Origin: Bradyrhizobium sp. BRP22
GTDB lineage: Bacteria > Pseudomonadota > Alphaproteobacteria > Rhizobiales > Xanthobacteraceae
NCBI RefSeq assembly: GCF_020194175.1
Contig: NZ_JADYVX010000004.1
Location: 186,001-250,000 of the forward strand
Reading direction: 5' to 3'
Length of the DNA stretch: 64,000 nt
Positions 42,799 through 51,082 of this stretch are shown here, one piece after another. The position numbers and the translations under genes were made by a program. The notes beneath the pieces were generated by a model, which ran no database searches, was not told the DNA's origin, and worked only from the letters and a program-made list of their open reading frames with translations. The stretch's first letter is position 1, and each line of letters starts with the position of its first letter.

Positions 42799-43308
42799 TT
42801 GCTGGAGCAAAGATCCTTGAAGGCGGCACGTCGCGCGCCCACAAGTGCGGGCATCCTGATGTACCGCCGTTCTGGGCCGCGGCTGCAAGTCCTGCTTGTG
42901 CATCCCGGCGGGCCCTATTGGCGGCGCAAGGACGAGGGCGCCTGGTCGATCCCGAAGGGAGAACTTGATGGGGAGGAGGACGGCAGCGCCGTGGCGCGCC
43001 GCGAATTTGCCGAGGAGACCGGCGTCACCCTTGATCAGCCGCTCGAACCGCTGGGCGAGATCCGCCAGCGCGCCGGAAAGCGGGTGATCGCCTTCGCCGT
43101 CGAAGGCGATCTCGATGTGCACGCTATCAAGAGTAACATGTTCAAGATCGAGTGGCCGCCGCGAAGCGGGAAGATACAGGCCTTTCCGGAGATCGACCGT
43201 GCCGAATGGTTCGAGCTCGCTGCGGCGCATGCGAAGATCCTCGAAAGCCAGCGGCCGCTGCTCGATCGCCTCGCCGAGTTTGTCGGCCCATCTGGGAGGA
43301 GCCCATGA
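42799..43308 (+). CDS. Nudix hydrolase
   Basis: The start is TTG 42799 or, with better GGAG spacing, TTG 42817; the first ATG (42859) would cut into the domain. About 165 residues: SAGILMYRRSGPRLQVLLVHPGGPYWRRKDEGAWSIPKGELDGEEDGSAVARREFAEETG holds a perfect Nudix box. The long insertion with FKIEWPPRSGKIQAFPEIDRAEWF marks the subgroup that is related to diadenosine polyphosphate hydrolases. Its stop overlaps the start of the DUF1810 gene. Confidence 0.85.
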   Translation: MLEQRSLKAARRAPTSAGILMYRRSGPRLQVLLVHPGGPYWRRKDEGAWSIPKGELDGEEDGSAVARREFAEETGVTLDQPLEPLGEIRQRAGKRVIAFAVEGDLDVHAIKSNMFKIEWPPRSGKIQAFPEIDRAEWFELAAAHAKILESQRPLLDRLAEFVGPSGRSP

Positions 43309-43724
43309 GCGACCGCTTTGATCTCGCGCGCTTTGTCGATGCGCAGGCTCCCGTCTACCGGCAGGTCGTGGCGGAGCTCGGCCGCGGCCGCAAGCAAAGC
43401 CACTGGATGTGGTTCATCTTCCCTCAGCTTGCCGGTCTCGGGTTCAGCCCAATGGCGCAGCGTTTTGCGATTGCCTGCCGCGACGAGGCCATCGCCTACC
43501 TCCAGCATGAAATCCTGGGGCCGCGGCTTATCGATTGCACGCGTCTCGTCAACGCCGTCGAAGGCAAGACCATCCACCAAATTCTCGGCAGCCCCGACGA
43601 TCTGAAGTTCCGTTCCTCGATGACCTTGTTCGCCGCGGTGTCGGTCGTCCCCGAATTTCCCGCTGCGTTGAAGAAATATTATGGCGGCGCAGCCGACCCA
43701 AGAACGCTGGAGTTGCTTGGCTAG
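43305..43724 (+). CDS. DUF1810 family protein
   Basis: 139 residues, ATG 43305 in an ATGA overlap with the Nudix gene and GGAGGAG upstream. FDLARFVDAQAPVYRQVVAELGRGRKQSHWMWFIFPQLAGLGFSPMAQRFAIACRDEAIAYLQHEILGPRLIDC is the complete DUF1810 signature. DUF1810 proteins have been linked to ADP-ribose/NAD-related pathways in some contexts; coupling to a Nudix hydrolase fits that idea, but it is inference. Confidence 0.88.
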   Translation: MSDRFDLARFVDAQAPVYRQVVAELGRGRKQSHWMWFIFPQLAGLGFSPMAQRFAIACRDEAIAYLQHEILGPRLIDCTRLVNAVEGKTIHQILGSPDDLKFRSSMTLFAAVSVVPEFPAALKKYYGGAADPRTLELLG

Positions 43725-43737
43725 CCAGTCCATTCGC

Positions 43738-43843
43738 CGTCATTCCGGGGCGCGACGAAGTCGCGAACCCGGAATCCATCGGGCAACATGCACAGGTGGA
43801 GAAACGGATTCCGGGCTCGCGCCGACGCGTACCCCGGAATGAC
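43738..43843. repeat. Dispersed CGTCATTCCGGGG palindromic element
   Basis: Outer arms CGTCATTCCGGGG (43738-43750) and its complement (43831-43843), with inner arms around CCCGGAATCC / GGATTCCGGG. Related copies at about 33581-33690 and 55018-55095. It separates the convergent DUF1810 and ligase genes. Confidence 0.75.
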
Positions 43844-43852
43844 GGCGTTCGT

Positions 43853-45370
43853 TCACTCCGCCTTCGCCTTCGCGCGCGACGGCATGATCCGGAACGCGCG
43901 GTTCTCCTTCAGCCAGGCTGCGCGTTCGTCGCGCAGCAGCGTGCGGCGGACCTTGCCGGAATCGTCGCGCACCTGCGCATCCACGATCTCAAAACTCTCC
44001 GGATGCTTGTAGCGGCTCAGCCGGTCGGCGAGGAAATCGCCCATGCCGTCGGCGATGGCCTGGGCGTCGATTGCCGGATCGCACTCGAGGATCGCATGGA
44101 TGCGCTGGCCGAGTTCGGCGTCGGGAATGCCGACCACGACGCAGGAGCGCACGTCGGGATGCGCGCTCACCGCAGCCTCGACCTCCGCCGGATAGATGTT
44201 GGCGCCGCCGCGCAGGATCATGTCCGCGAGCCGGTCGCCGAGATAGAGATAGCCCTCCTCATCCAGCCGGCCGATATCGCCGAGCGACTCCCAGCCGTCG
44301 GCGCGGCGTTTCGGCTTGGCGCCGAGATAGTGATAGGTGGTGCCGGCGCCGTCATTGGGCAGGAAATAGATCTCGCCGGTTTCGCCTGGAGCGACGTCAT
44401 TGCCGTCCTCGCCGATGATGCGCAGGCGTGCGGTCTCGCCGATCTTGCCGACCGAGCCCTTGTGCGCGAGCCATTCGACGCCGGAGATGATGCAAGCGCC
44501 CTGTCGCTCCGTGCCGCCATAAAGCTCCCAGATCCGTTCTGGCCCCAGCCACTCGATCCATTTCTCCTTCAGCCATGGCGGCATCGGCGCCGCCATGTGG
44601 AACACGACCTGCAGGCTCGATAGATCGTAGCGGTTGCGCACCTCGCCCGGCAGCGCCCAGATCCGGTGCATCATGGTCGGCACGAAATTGATCCATTGCA
44701 CGCGCTCGGCCTCGATCTGGCGCAGCGTCTCCTCGGCGTCGAACTTGGTCAGCCCAGTGAGCCGTCCGCCCGCGAACAGCGCAAAATGCGAGACGATGAA
44801 TGGCGCGTTGTGATAGAGCGGCCCCGGATTGAGCAGGGAGGCGCCGAGCGGGATGCCGAGCGGTGGCGCCATGGTGGTATCGACCACGGCGGGCAGATGA
44901 TCGAGGATCACTTTCGGCCGCCCGGTCGACCCGCCGCTCGTCATCGCCTTCCAATAGCGCGCCACGGGCGCCGTGAGCGGCTCGTCGGAATAGCCTTCAG
45001 GCACGAAGCCGATCGGCAGCGAGTTCGGCGCATTCCAATCGGGCTCGCCGCCGACTACCAGCGCCGGCTTGAGGATATCGAGCACCGCGGCCGCTTCGCC
45101 GCGCGGCAACCGCCACGACAGCGAGGTCGGCGTCGCCCCGCACTTCCATACCGCAAAGGTGGTCTCGAAGAATGCGTTGCTGTTGGGCAGCCCGATCGCG
45201 ACGAAGTCGCCGGGCTTGACGCCCTTGGTCGCGAACGCTCGCGCGCGCGCATTGGCACCGCGCTCCAGTTGCTCCCAGGTCAGCGTGTCCTGTCCATGAC
45301 GAATGGCAATCGTACCCGCCGGCTGGCGTTCAGCATACCAGCGCGGCACGTCGGCGATCGGGATCAACAT
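43853..45370 (-). CDS. AMP-dependent acyl-CoA ligase
   Basis: 505 residues from ATG 45370 (MLIPIADVPRWYAERQPAG); a GTG 36 bases earlier is also in frame. Motifs: MTSGGSTGRPKVI, LYGGTERQ in place of the usual YGxTE, GWESLGDIGRLDEEGYLYLGDRLADMILRGGANIYPAEVE, and a C-terminal DDSGKVRRTLLRDE where the catalytic Lys is replaced in context by K in GKVRR. Similar to bile-acid/aromatic acid CoA ligases of actinobacteria and alphaproteobacteria. The substrate is not known. Confidence 0.85.
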   Translation of the reverse strand: MLIPIADVPRWYAERQPAGTIAIRHGQDTLTWEQLERGANARARAFATKGVKPGDFVAIGLPNSNAFFETTFAVWKCGATPTSLSWRLPRGEAAAVLDILKPALVVGGEPDWNAPNSLPIGFVPEGYSDEPLTAPVARYWKAMTSGGSTGRPKVILDHLPAVVDTTMAPPLGIPLGASLLNPGPLYHNAPFIVSHFALFAGGRLTGLTKFDAEETLRQIEAERVQWINFVPTMMHRIWALPGEVRNRYDLSSLQVVFHMAAPMPPWLKEKWIEWLGPERIWELYGGTERQGACIISGVEWLAHKGSVGKIGETARLRIIGEDGNDVAPGETGEIYFLPNDGAGTTYHYLGAKPKRRADGWESLGDIGRLDEEGYLYLGDRLADMILRGGANIYPAEVEAAVSAHPDVRSCVVVGIPDAELGQRIHAILECDPAIDAQAIADGMGDFLADRLSRYKHPESFEIVDAQVRDDSGKVRRTLLRDERAAWLKENRAFRIMPSRAKAKAE

Positions 45371-45572
45371 GAAGGCGTTTCCATTTGGTGGGCTGCTTGC
45401 AGCCACTTCTGTGGCTGGATGATATGGCGCACTTCATCAACAGGAGACGAGGCGAGTCAAGCCGCGGCTGAGAGACATTGCTTGACGATCGAATCGGAAT
45501 CGTAGGGTGGCTAGAGCGAGGCGAAACCCACCACTCACGTTAACAATTGAATTCCGACGCAACGGTGTCCTT

Positions 45573-47450
45573 TCACGAGTGCGCAACTGAGGCCGCAGGA
45601 CGCGATCCACCAGTTGGCCTGCGCGCGTAGATCCGTTCGATCTCCGCGGCAAAGCGATGCTCGAGCGCCGGGCGCTTGTTCTTCAGCGTCGGCGTCAACA
45701 GGCCGGCGGCGATGGTCCAAGGCTCCAGCGTCCACCATACCGCGCGCGGTGTCGCATAGGCCGGGAAGGCTTTGACGGCCGCGGCGATCCGTTTGACAAG
45801 GAATGCGGTTTCCGCTTCCGCGTCGCTGCCCGCGAGCCTGCCCTTCTCGCGCTCCCAGGCCTTCGCGTTCAGCACCACGAGCGCCGCAAGAAAGGGACGG
45901 TTCTCGCCGATCACCATGGCCTGCTCGAACAGGGGATCGGCGAGGATCGCGGTTTCGAGATCGACGGGCGCGATCTTCTCGCCGGTCGAGGTCACCAGGA
46001 TGTCCTTGATGCGGCCGGTGATGCTGATGCGGCCGTCATCGATGCGTGCCTGATCGCCGGTATGCAGCCAGCCGTCGGCTTCCTTGACCCGACGCGTCTC
46101 CTCGGGGCGGTGCCAATAGCCGAGCATCACGCTCGGGCCCCGCACCAGCAGCTCCTGATCCTCGCTGATCCTGACTTCGATATCATCGAGCGGCCGGCCG
46201 ACCGAGCGCGGGTCGTTATCATCTGCGGTATTGACGGAGACGACGGGCGACGTCTCGGTCATGCCGTAACCTTGCAGGATGTCCAGTCCGAGCGCGAGGA
46301 ACAGTCGGATCACCCGCTCGCCGATCGCCGCGCCGCCGCTGACGGCCACCCGCAGCCGCCCGCCGAACTGGGCCAGCACCTTGTCGGCGACCAGCCGCTT
46401 GAGCACCGGCCAGGCCATCCTGTCGAACAGCGACAGCTTGCCGCCTTCCTGCCTCGCATCGAAGCGCCGTCCGCCGACGGCAACGGTGAGGTCGAGCAAT
46501 TCGCGTTCGAAGCGGCCGGCCGCCTCGCTGTGCTGCATGATCAGGGCATAGATGCGCTCATAAATCCGCGGCACCGAGATCAGCACGGTTGGCCGCACCT
46601 GCTTCAGGTCGTCGGGAAGCTGCTGCACCGATCGCGCATAGGCGACGCAGGCGCCGGCGACGATCGGATAGTAGTAGCCGCCGGTGCGCTCGAACGTGTG
46701 CGACAGCGGCAGGAAGGACAGGAAGATGTCGTCCGGGCTGGCGGCGATGCGCGCGTGGATCGCCTTGACGTTCGCGATGATGTTCCCGTGCGAGAGCATG
46801 ACACCTTTTGGCCGTCCGGTCGTGCCGGAGGTGTAGACGATCGCGGCAAGATCATCCGGCTGGAGCGGCACGTCGGCGATGTCCGTCTCGGTCTTCGGTC
46901 CGGGCTCCAGCCAGGATTTCAGCGCCGCGACGCGATGATCGGTTGCTGCCGGGTTCTCCGTACCTTGCTGATCTGCGCAGATGACACGCTTGAGCGTGTC
47001 GGTCGGCGCGCCCGCGCTGGCGAGGATCCGCCAGCGATCGATGGTGTCGACCAATAGCAGCGACGCCGCGGAATCCTTGAGGATGTAGACGATGCTCTCA
47101 GGATTATCGATCGCATGCATCGGCACCGGCACGAGGCCCCGCGACAATGCGGCCTGGTCCATCGCGATATGCTCGATGCCATTGGGCATCAGGATCGCAA
47201 CGCGCTCGCCGGCTGCGAATCCCTCGGCGGCCAGCGCGCGCCGCCAGCGGTCGAATTCGCCATCGATCTCGTGCCAGGAATGGCTGACCCAGCGGCCGGC
47301 CGCTGCGTCGAAATGCCGGTAGGCCTCTGCGTCCGGGCTTACGCGGATACGCCAACGCAGAAGCTCAGGCAGCGTGCGGACTTCCGCAAGCTTGTCCGGC
47401 GCGCCAGCTTGCGGGATCAAAGGGGCGCCGGACCGTTTCTCAACCTCCAC
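45573..47450 (-). CDS. Long-chain acyl-CoA synthetase (FadD15-like, AMP-forming)
   Basis: 625 residues, the long form of fatty acyl-CoA synthetases. Motifs IVYTSGTTGRPKGVMLSHGN, a typical FLPLSHTFERTGGYYYPI, QGYGMTETSPVVSVN, GWLHTGDQARIDDGRISITGRIKDILVTSTGEKIAP and a C-terminal GLLTPTLKNKRPALEHRF all agree with the Mycobacterium FadD15/plant LACS-like group. Cytoplasmic or membrane-peripheral activation of long-chain fatty acids for beta-oxidation or lipid synthesis. Confidence 0.88.
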   Translation of the reverse strand: MEVEKRSGAPLIPQAGAPDKLAEVRTLPELLRWRIRVSPDAEAYRHFDAAAGRWVSHSWHEIDGEFDRWRRALAAEGFAAGERVAILMPNGIEHIAMDQAALSRGLVPVPMHAIDNPESIVYILKDSAASLLLVDTIDRWRILASAGAPTDTLKRVICADQQGTENPAATDHRVAALKSWLEPGPKTETDIADVPLQPDDLAAIVYTSGTTGRPKGVMLSHGNIIANVKAIHARIAASPDDIFLSFLPLSHTFERTGGYYYPIVAGACVAYARSVQQLPDDLKQVRPTVLISVPRIYERIYALIMQHSEAAGRFERELLDLTVAVGGRRFDARQEGGKLSLFDRMAWPVLKRLVADKVLAQFGGRLRVAVSGGAAIGERVIRLFLALGLDILQGYGMTETSPVVSVNTADDNDPRSVGRPLDDIEVRISEDQELLVRGPSVMLGYWHRPEETRRVKEADGWLHTGDQARIDDGRISITGRIKDILVTSTGEKIAPVDLETAILADPLFEQAMVIGENRPFLAALVVLNAKAWEREKGRLAGSDAEAETAFLVKRIAAAVKAFPAYATPRAVWWTLEPWTIAAGLLTPTLKNKRPALEHRFAAEIERIYARRPTGGSRPAASVAHS

Positions 47451-47573
47451 ATGGCCTCCGCACGACGTTAAGCATCAAACAAACGTGTAGACCCGTCGCA
47501 CGGGGGCTACCTCATATGTTTGACCTAGCGCAAGAACAGGTATGTCGGCGGCGGTTGTGCACCGGCGGCGGCC

Positions 47574-47798
47574 TTATTCCTCCAGTGTGAAGCCGACCCG
47601 CAGCGTGACCTGGTAGTGACGGACGGCGCCATTTTCGATGTGGCCTCGCGTCTGCACGACTTCGAACCACTTCATCTCGCGAATGGTCTTTGCGGTGCGG
47701 CTGACGGCGTTCTGGATCGCATCCTCGATGCTCGTCTCCGACGATCCGACAAGATCCAGGATCTTGTAGACGTGGTCCTTCTCGCCTGTCGTGGGCAT
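47574..47798 (-). CDS. Dodecin family flavin-binding protein
   Basis: 74 residues: [67 protein letters not shown] is a full-length dodecin with the Trp in MKWFEV that stacks on flavin and the conserved Gln in [10 protein letters not shown]. Dodecins form hollow 12-mers that store or buffer flavin. AAGGAGG-like site upstream. It lies between the acyl-CoA synthetase and the P450 gene. Confidence 0.93.
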   Translation of the reverse strand: MPTTGEKDHVYKILDLVGSSETSIEDAIQNAVSRTAKTIREMKWFEVVQTRGHIENGAVRHYQVTLRVGFTLEE

Positions 47799-48104
47799 GG
47801 CAAACCTCCTTGTGGTTCAGGTCAAGCGTGGCGCATCCGGAGCTACTCCGTCGGCCCGGGATCATTCGGCATTGGCGCCGCGTCCATTCTGAACAAGCTC
47901 ACAGCCATCGGAGTTCCATCCGATTTGCTTCGGTCCGCTCCGGGCAATCTCGATCGACGCACCGCGCTTGCGCCATGCGCCGGCGAGATCGGAGCGCGTT
48001 ACGAACGTAACCGACTGTCCGGTGCCGCGAAATAGAGCTGAAACTGCGCGCCGGCAGCATTCCGCTTCTGCACGAGCCGGAATTGTAAAAGCGGAGAGTG
48101 GACG
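47799..48104. other. 306-bp region upstream of the P450 gene
   Basis: It contains the inverted repeat GTTACG-AA-CGTAAC (47998-48011), described separately, and GCGGAGAGTGG before ATG 48105. No gene. Confidence 0.5.
47998..48011. promoter_or_regulatory. Possible operator upstream of the P450 gene
   Basis: GTTACG-AA-CGTAAC, 6-bp arms, 93 bp before ATG 48105. The shape is that of a TetR- or MarR-type site, but no such regulator is adjacent. Confidence 0.35.
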
Positions 48105-49343
48105 ATGACGGAAAAGATCAGCACCAAGGAGTTTTCTGCTGGCTCCTCTGGCGACCAAATCCCGACGCTTACCTTGAAGGAACTTGAAGCGGATCCTCAC
48201 GCTGTATTCCGTGGCTACCGCAAGCAACATCCGGTAGTGCTGCACGAGAGCGGCGGATATTTCGTGCTGCGCTTTTCCGATGTTGACCGCCTGAGCAAAG
48301 ACCCGCGCTTCGGCCCCACCGGAACGAGCTTTCCCGAGATGCAGGGCCTCGACAATGGTGCGATGTTCGATATGTTCGACCATGGCATGCTGACGGCCGA
48401 CGGCGATATACATCGGCGTCGCCGTGCGCCGTTTTCGCGATTATTTGCCGCCCGTGCCATTACTGAGATGCGTCCGAGCATTCGCCGCACTGCCGAGAAC
48501 CTCATCGAGGGGTGGTACGGAGATGGCAAAGTCGATTTCTTCGACGAGTTCGCCGCCCAAATGCCGGCCCGCGTGATTGCCGATCTTTTTGGACTCCCGC
48601 GCGAGGATATCCCGGCATTTACGCTGTTGGTCTATGAGGTGACCAAGTTCTTCAGTTTCGGCCTGACTCCCGATGACATCTCCGGGATCGAGAAGGCGGG
48701 GCAACAGCTACGCGAATACGTCGACGAAATCCTCGACGAACGCCGCCGCCGCCCGCGCGGGGATTTCCTGTCCACATTCCTAGCGGCCGCCGCCGAAAGC
48801 GGTGAAATGTCCCCCGAGGAGATACTTTACCAGATATTCCAACTGATCGTCGGAGGCACCGATACCACCAGGGTCGCAATCGCAATGCAGGTCGCGCTTC
48901 TGCTTCAGCATCGCGACCAATGGGCGGAGGTGTGCCGCGATCCCGCCAGCGTTTCAGGCGCGGTCACCGAAGCGATGCGTTTCGAACCGAGCGTCGCGGG
49001 GGTCGCGAGAGCCACAAGGGAGGATGTCGACGTCGGCGGGACCGTCATCCCCGCCGGCCAGTTCGTCACATTATCGACCATGTCGGCCATGCGTGATGAG
49101 ATGGCCTACGACCGTCCTGATATCTTCGATATTCATCGCAGCAACCAGCCACGGCTGCATCCGATCTTTGGCTATGGTGCGCATCGGTGCATCGGTGAGG
49201 CAATCGCCCGCGCCGAATTGGAGGAAAGCCTCAGCGCGATCGCCGCCCGCATACCGCAGCTCACGTTGGATGTACCGCCGAAAATCAGCGGCCATTTCGG
49301 AATCCGTCGCGTCGATGCCATGCGGCTTTCTTGGAAGCCGTAA
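48105..49343 (+). CDS. Cytochrome P450 (bacterial class I type)
   Basis: 412 residues. I-helix GGTDTT (250-255), K-helix E289-A-M-R292, and heme loop FGYGAHRCIGEAIAR with Cys362 as iron ligand. No membrane anchor, so a soluble P450 needing a ferredoxin and reductase, none of which is adjacent. The closing region resembles CYP families acting on terpenoids or fatty acids, but the substrate cannot be assigned. Confidence 0.92.
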   Translation: MTEKISTKEFSAGSSGDQIPTLTLKELEADPHAVFRGYRKQHPVVLHESGGYFVLRFSDVDRLSKDPRFGPTGTSFPEMQGLDNGAMFDMFDHGMLTADGDIHRRRRAPFSRLFAARAITEMRPSIRRTAENLIEGWYGDGKVDFFDEFAAQMPARVIADLFGLPREDIPAFTLLVYEVTKFFSFGLTPDDISGIEKAGQQLREYVDEILDERRRRPRGDFLSTFLAAAAESGEMSPEEILYQIFQLIVGGTDTTRVAIAMQVALLLQHRDQWAEVCRDPASVSGAVTEAMRFEPSVAGVARATREDVDVGGTVIPAGQFVTLSTMSAMRDEMAYDRPDIFDIHRSNQPRLHPIFGYGAHRCIGEAIARAELEESLSAIAARIPQLTLDVPPKISGHFGIRRVDAMRLSWKP

Positions 49344-49671
49344 AATTGTCCGGCAAAGATCCGCGCTGCAGGCGCCGGCGCGACCGCAACTGGCTGGATA
49401 GCCGGCGGCTGCGGTCTGCCAGCTCGTCCGCTTCGAAGTCGACGGCGGCGGCGGCCAGACGATAGCTGCCGATCATGCCGATGACATCCGCGGCCGAGAC
49501 CTGTGGCCGGGCGCCGTCCGAGTCGCACTGGAGCGATGGGCTTGCGATGGTCCGTCTGGTTGCGGCGTCGACGCAGACCGCCTGGTACGCCTCCCGCTGG
49601 GGCCTGATGACGATCACACAGTGCCGGTTCGCGGAGTACGGCACGCGGAAACTCAAGTAAGAGACGGTCAT
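49285..49671 (-). CDS. Hypothetical protein overlapping the P450 3' end
   Basis: 128 residues from ATG 49671 (MTVSYLSFRVPYSANRHCVIVIRPQREAYQAVCVDAATRRTIASPSLQCDSDGARPQVSAADVIGMIGSYRLAAAAVDFEADEL). This first 90-residue part has good protein character; the last 30 residues are Arg-rich and antisense to the P450 gene, so the true end or a frameshift may lie near 49400. No family recognised. Confidence 0.4.
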   Translation of the reverse strand: MTVSYLSFRVPYSANRHCVIVIRPQREAYQAVCVDAATRRTIASPSLQCDSDGARPQVSAADVIGMIGSYRLAAAAVDFEADELADRSRRLSSQLRSRRRLQRGSLPDNFTASKKAAWHRRDGFRNGR

Positions 49672-49811
49672 CGTCGGTCCTGTCTGCGGGCAAGGCTCCG
49701 CCGTTCGCAGACGAGGACGTCTGCGCCGATTGTTTCCTGGAATCGAGAAGGGCTACGTGCCGGTTTCGCTAGCCTGCCGCGCCAGGCGGCGCGAGCGGAG
49801 GATGGGGTGTC

Positions 49812-50293
49812 GTGCTCATGCCCCAACGGATACCGGCAATTTTTGAAAAGTCGCTTCGAGATTTCCGTAAAATTGAATGCAACCGGAAGATTGTCGCCGG
49901 CCGGCGCCCCAGCTCCGACGATGCCGCATTAGATCTCTTGGACCAGATTGTTCCTGACGGCAGTGTGGAATCGATCGTCGTGCTCTCGATACTGCTTTGA
50001 CCCCTCAATCGCCTCTCAACGATGAGAGCGCTTCGCGCGCTTTGGCGGCCGCCGAAATCGTTGCGGCCATGATGGGAAGTCCGTCACGTCATCTATCTGC
50101 TTCATGCAAAGAATGGGCGGCGCGCCGTTCGAGGGATGCAAATCGAGACCTTACAGAGTTGGCGGTCAGAGCCGTCGATCGAGTCGGTAACGACTCGGAG
50201 ACGCAAGAGCTGATGCAAGAAGGCGAGGGAAGGAGTTTGCAGGATTGGCAGGCGAGTGTAGCGGATCTCAAGGCACAGCTTATCAGCCGGTGA
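49812..50293 (+). pseudogene. Possible DUF4259-like gene split by a frameshift
   Basis: Frame one ends SSDDAALDLLDQIVPDGSVESIVVLSILL with TGA at 49998-50000. Frame two, overlapping by 4 bp at TTG 49997, reads TPQSPLNDESASRALAAAEIVAAMMGSPSRHLSASCKEWAARR...LMQEGEGRSLQDWQASVADLKAQL to 50293. The order (DDAALDLL, then ALAAAEIVAA, then a helical tail) resembles DUF4259 proteins read continuously. Either one base was lost or two short genes are coupled. The usual MGTWG-type N-terminus is not evident. Confidence 0.45.
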
Positions 50294-50337
50294 CAACACC
50301 CTTGTGTGTCCCACGACAGCAGCGCATCCCGCAATCC

Positions 50338-50943
50338 TTACGGATCGAGTTCGGTGTCCCAGTACAGGTAGTCGAGCCAGCTATCGTGCAGGTAGTTCGG
50401 CGGAAACAGGCGGCCGTTGCGGTGGAGCTGGTGCACGGTCGGCGCGAATGGCGTCTGCTTTGGAAACATCTTGGCCTGCTGCGGCGTCAGGTTGCCCTTC
50501 CTGAGGTTACAGGGCGAGCATGCCGCGACCACATTCTCCCAGGTGGTCTGGCCGCCTTTGCTGCGCGGGATGATGTGGTCGAACGTCAGGTCCTCGGGCG
50601 AATTGCAGTATTGGCAGGCGAAACGATCGCGCAGGAAGACGTTGAAACGGGTGAACGCCGGATGCGTGGTCGGCTTGACGAAGGACTTGAGCGAGACGAC
50701 GCTGGGAAGCTGGATTTCAAAGGACGGGCTGCGTACCGCCCGGTCGTAATATTCAACGATGTTCACGCGATCGAGGAAGACTGCCTTGATCGCATCCTGC
50801 CACGACCATAGCGACAGGGGGTAGTAACTCAGCGGCCGGAAGTCCGCATTCAGGACCAGTACCGGCCAACCGCCTTGCGAGACATGTGCGTTCAAGTAAC
50901 GCTCCCGGCCTCCATATCGCTGCGAAGCAGCATGCACTGACAT
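50338..50943 (-). CDS. HNH endonuclease
   Basis: 201 residues. The zinc-ribbon HNH module is complete: FACQYCNSPEDLTFDHIIPRSKGGQTTWENVVAACSPCNLRKGN (two CxxC pairs, DH, N). The N-terminal half (VLVLNADFRPLSYYPLSLWSWQDAIKAVFLDRV) is characteristic of a conserved stand-alone family seen in cyanobacteria and proteobacteria, not of restriction enzymes. No methylase or mobile genes are nearby, so it is likely a housekeeping-type nuclease of unknown target. Confidence 0.9.
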   Translation of the reverse strand: MSVHAASQRYGGRERYLNAHVSQGGWPVLVLNADFRPLSYYPLSLWSWQDAIKAVFLDRVNIVEYYDRAVRSPSFEIQLPSVVSLKSFVKPTTHPAFTRFNVFLRDRFACQYCNSPEDLTFDHIIPRSKGGQTTWENVVAACSPCNLRKGNLTPQQAKMFPKQTPFAPTVHQLHRNGRLFPPNYLHDSWLDYLYWDTELDP

Positions 50944-51082
50944 ACTACATGCAGCGTGACGGCATTGTGAAGAGCATTGAGCCGTTTATCCTGCACTGCG
51001 CTGCCATGATCCCGCCGTGATTGCCACCCTCCTGCAAGGCCCGTAAAGGGGGCCCAGATATCCTCCTGAGCCGGCGTCAGCA

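Noticed and set aside
45657..47057. 466-residue plus-strand ORF
   Set aside because: Antisense shadow of the long-chain acyl-CoA synthetase, which has all catalytic motifs.
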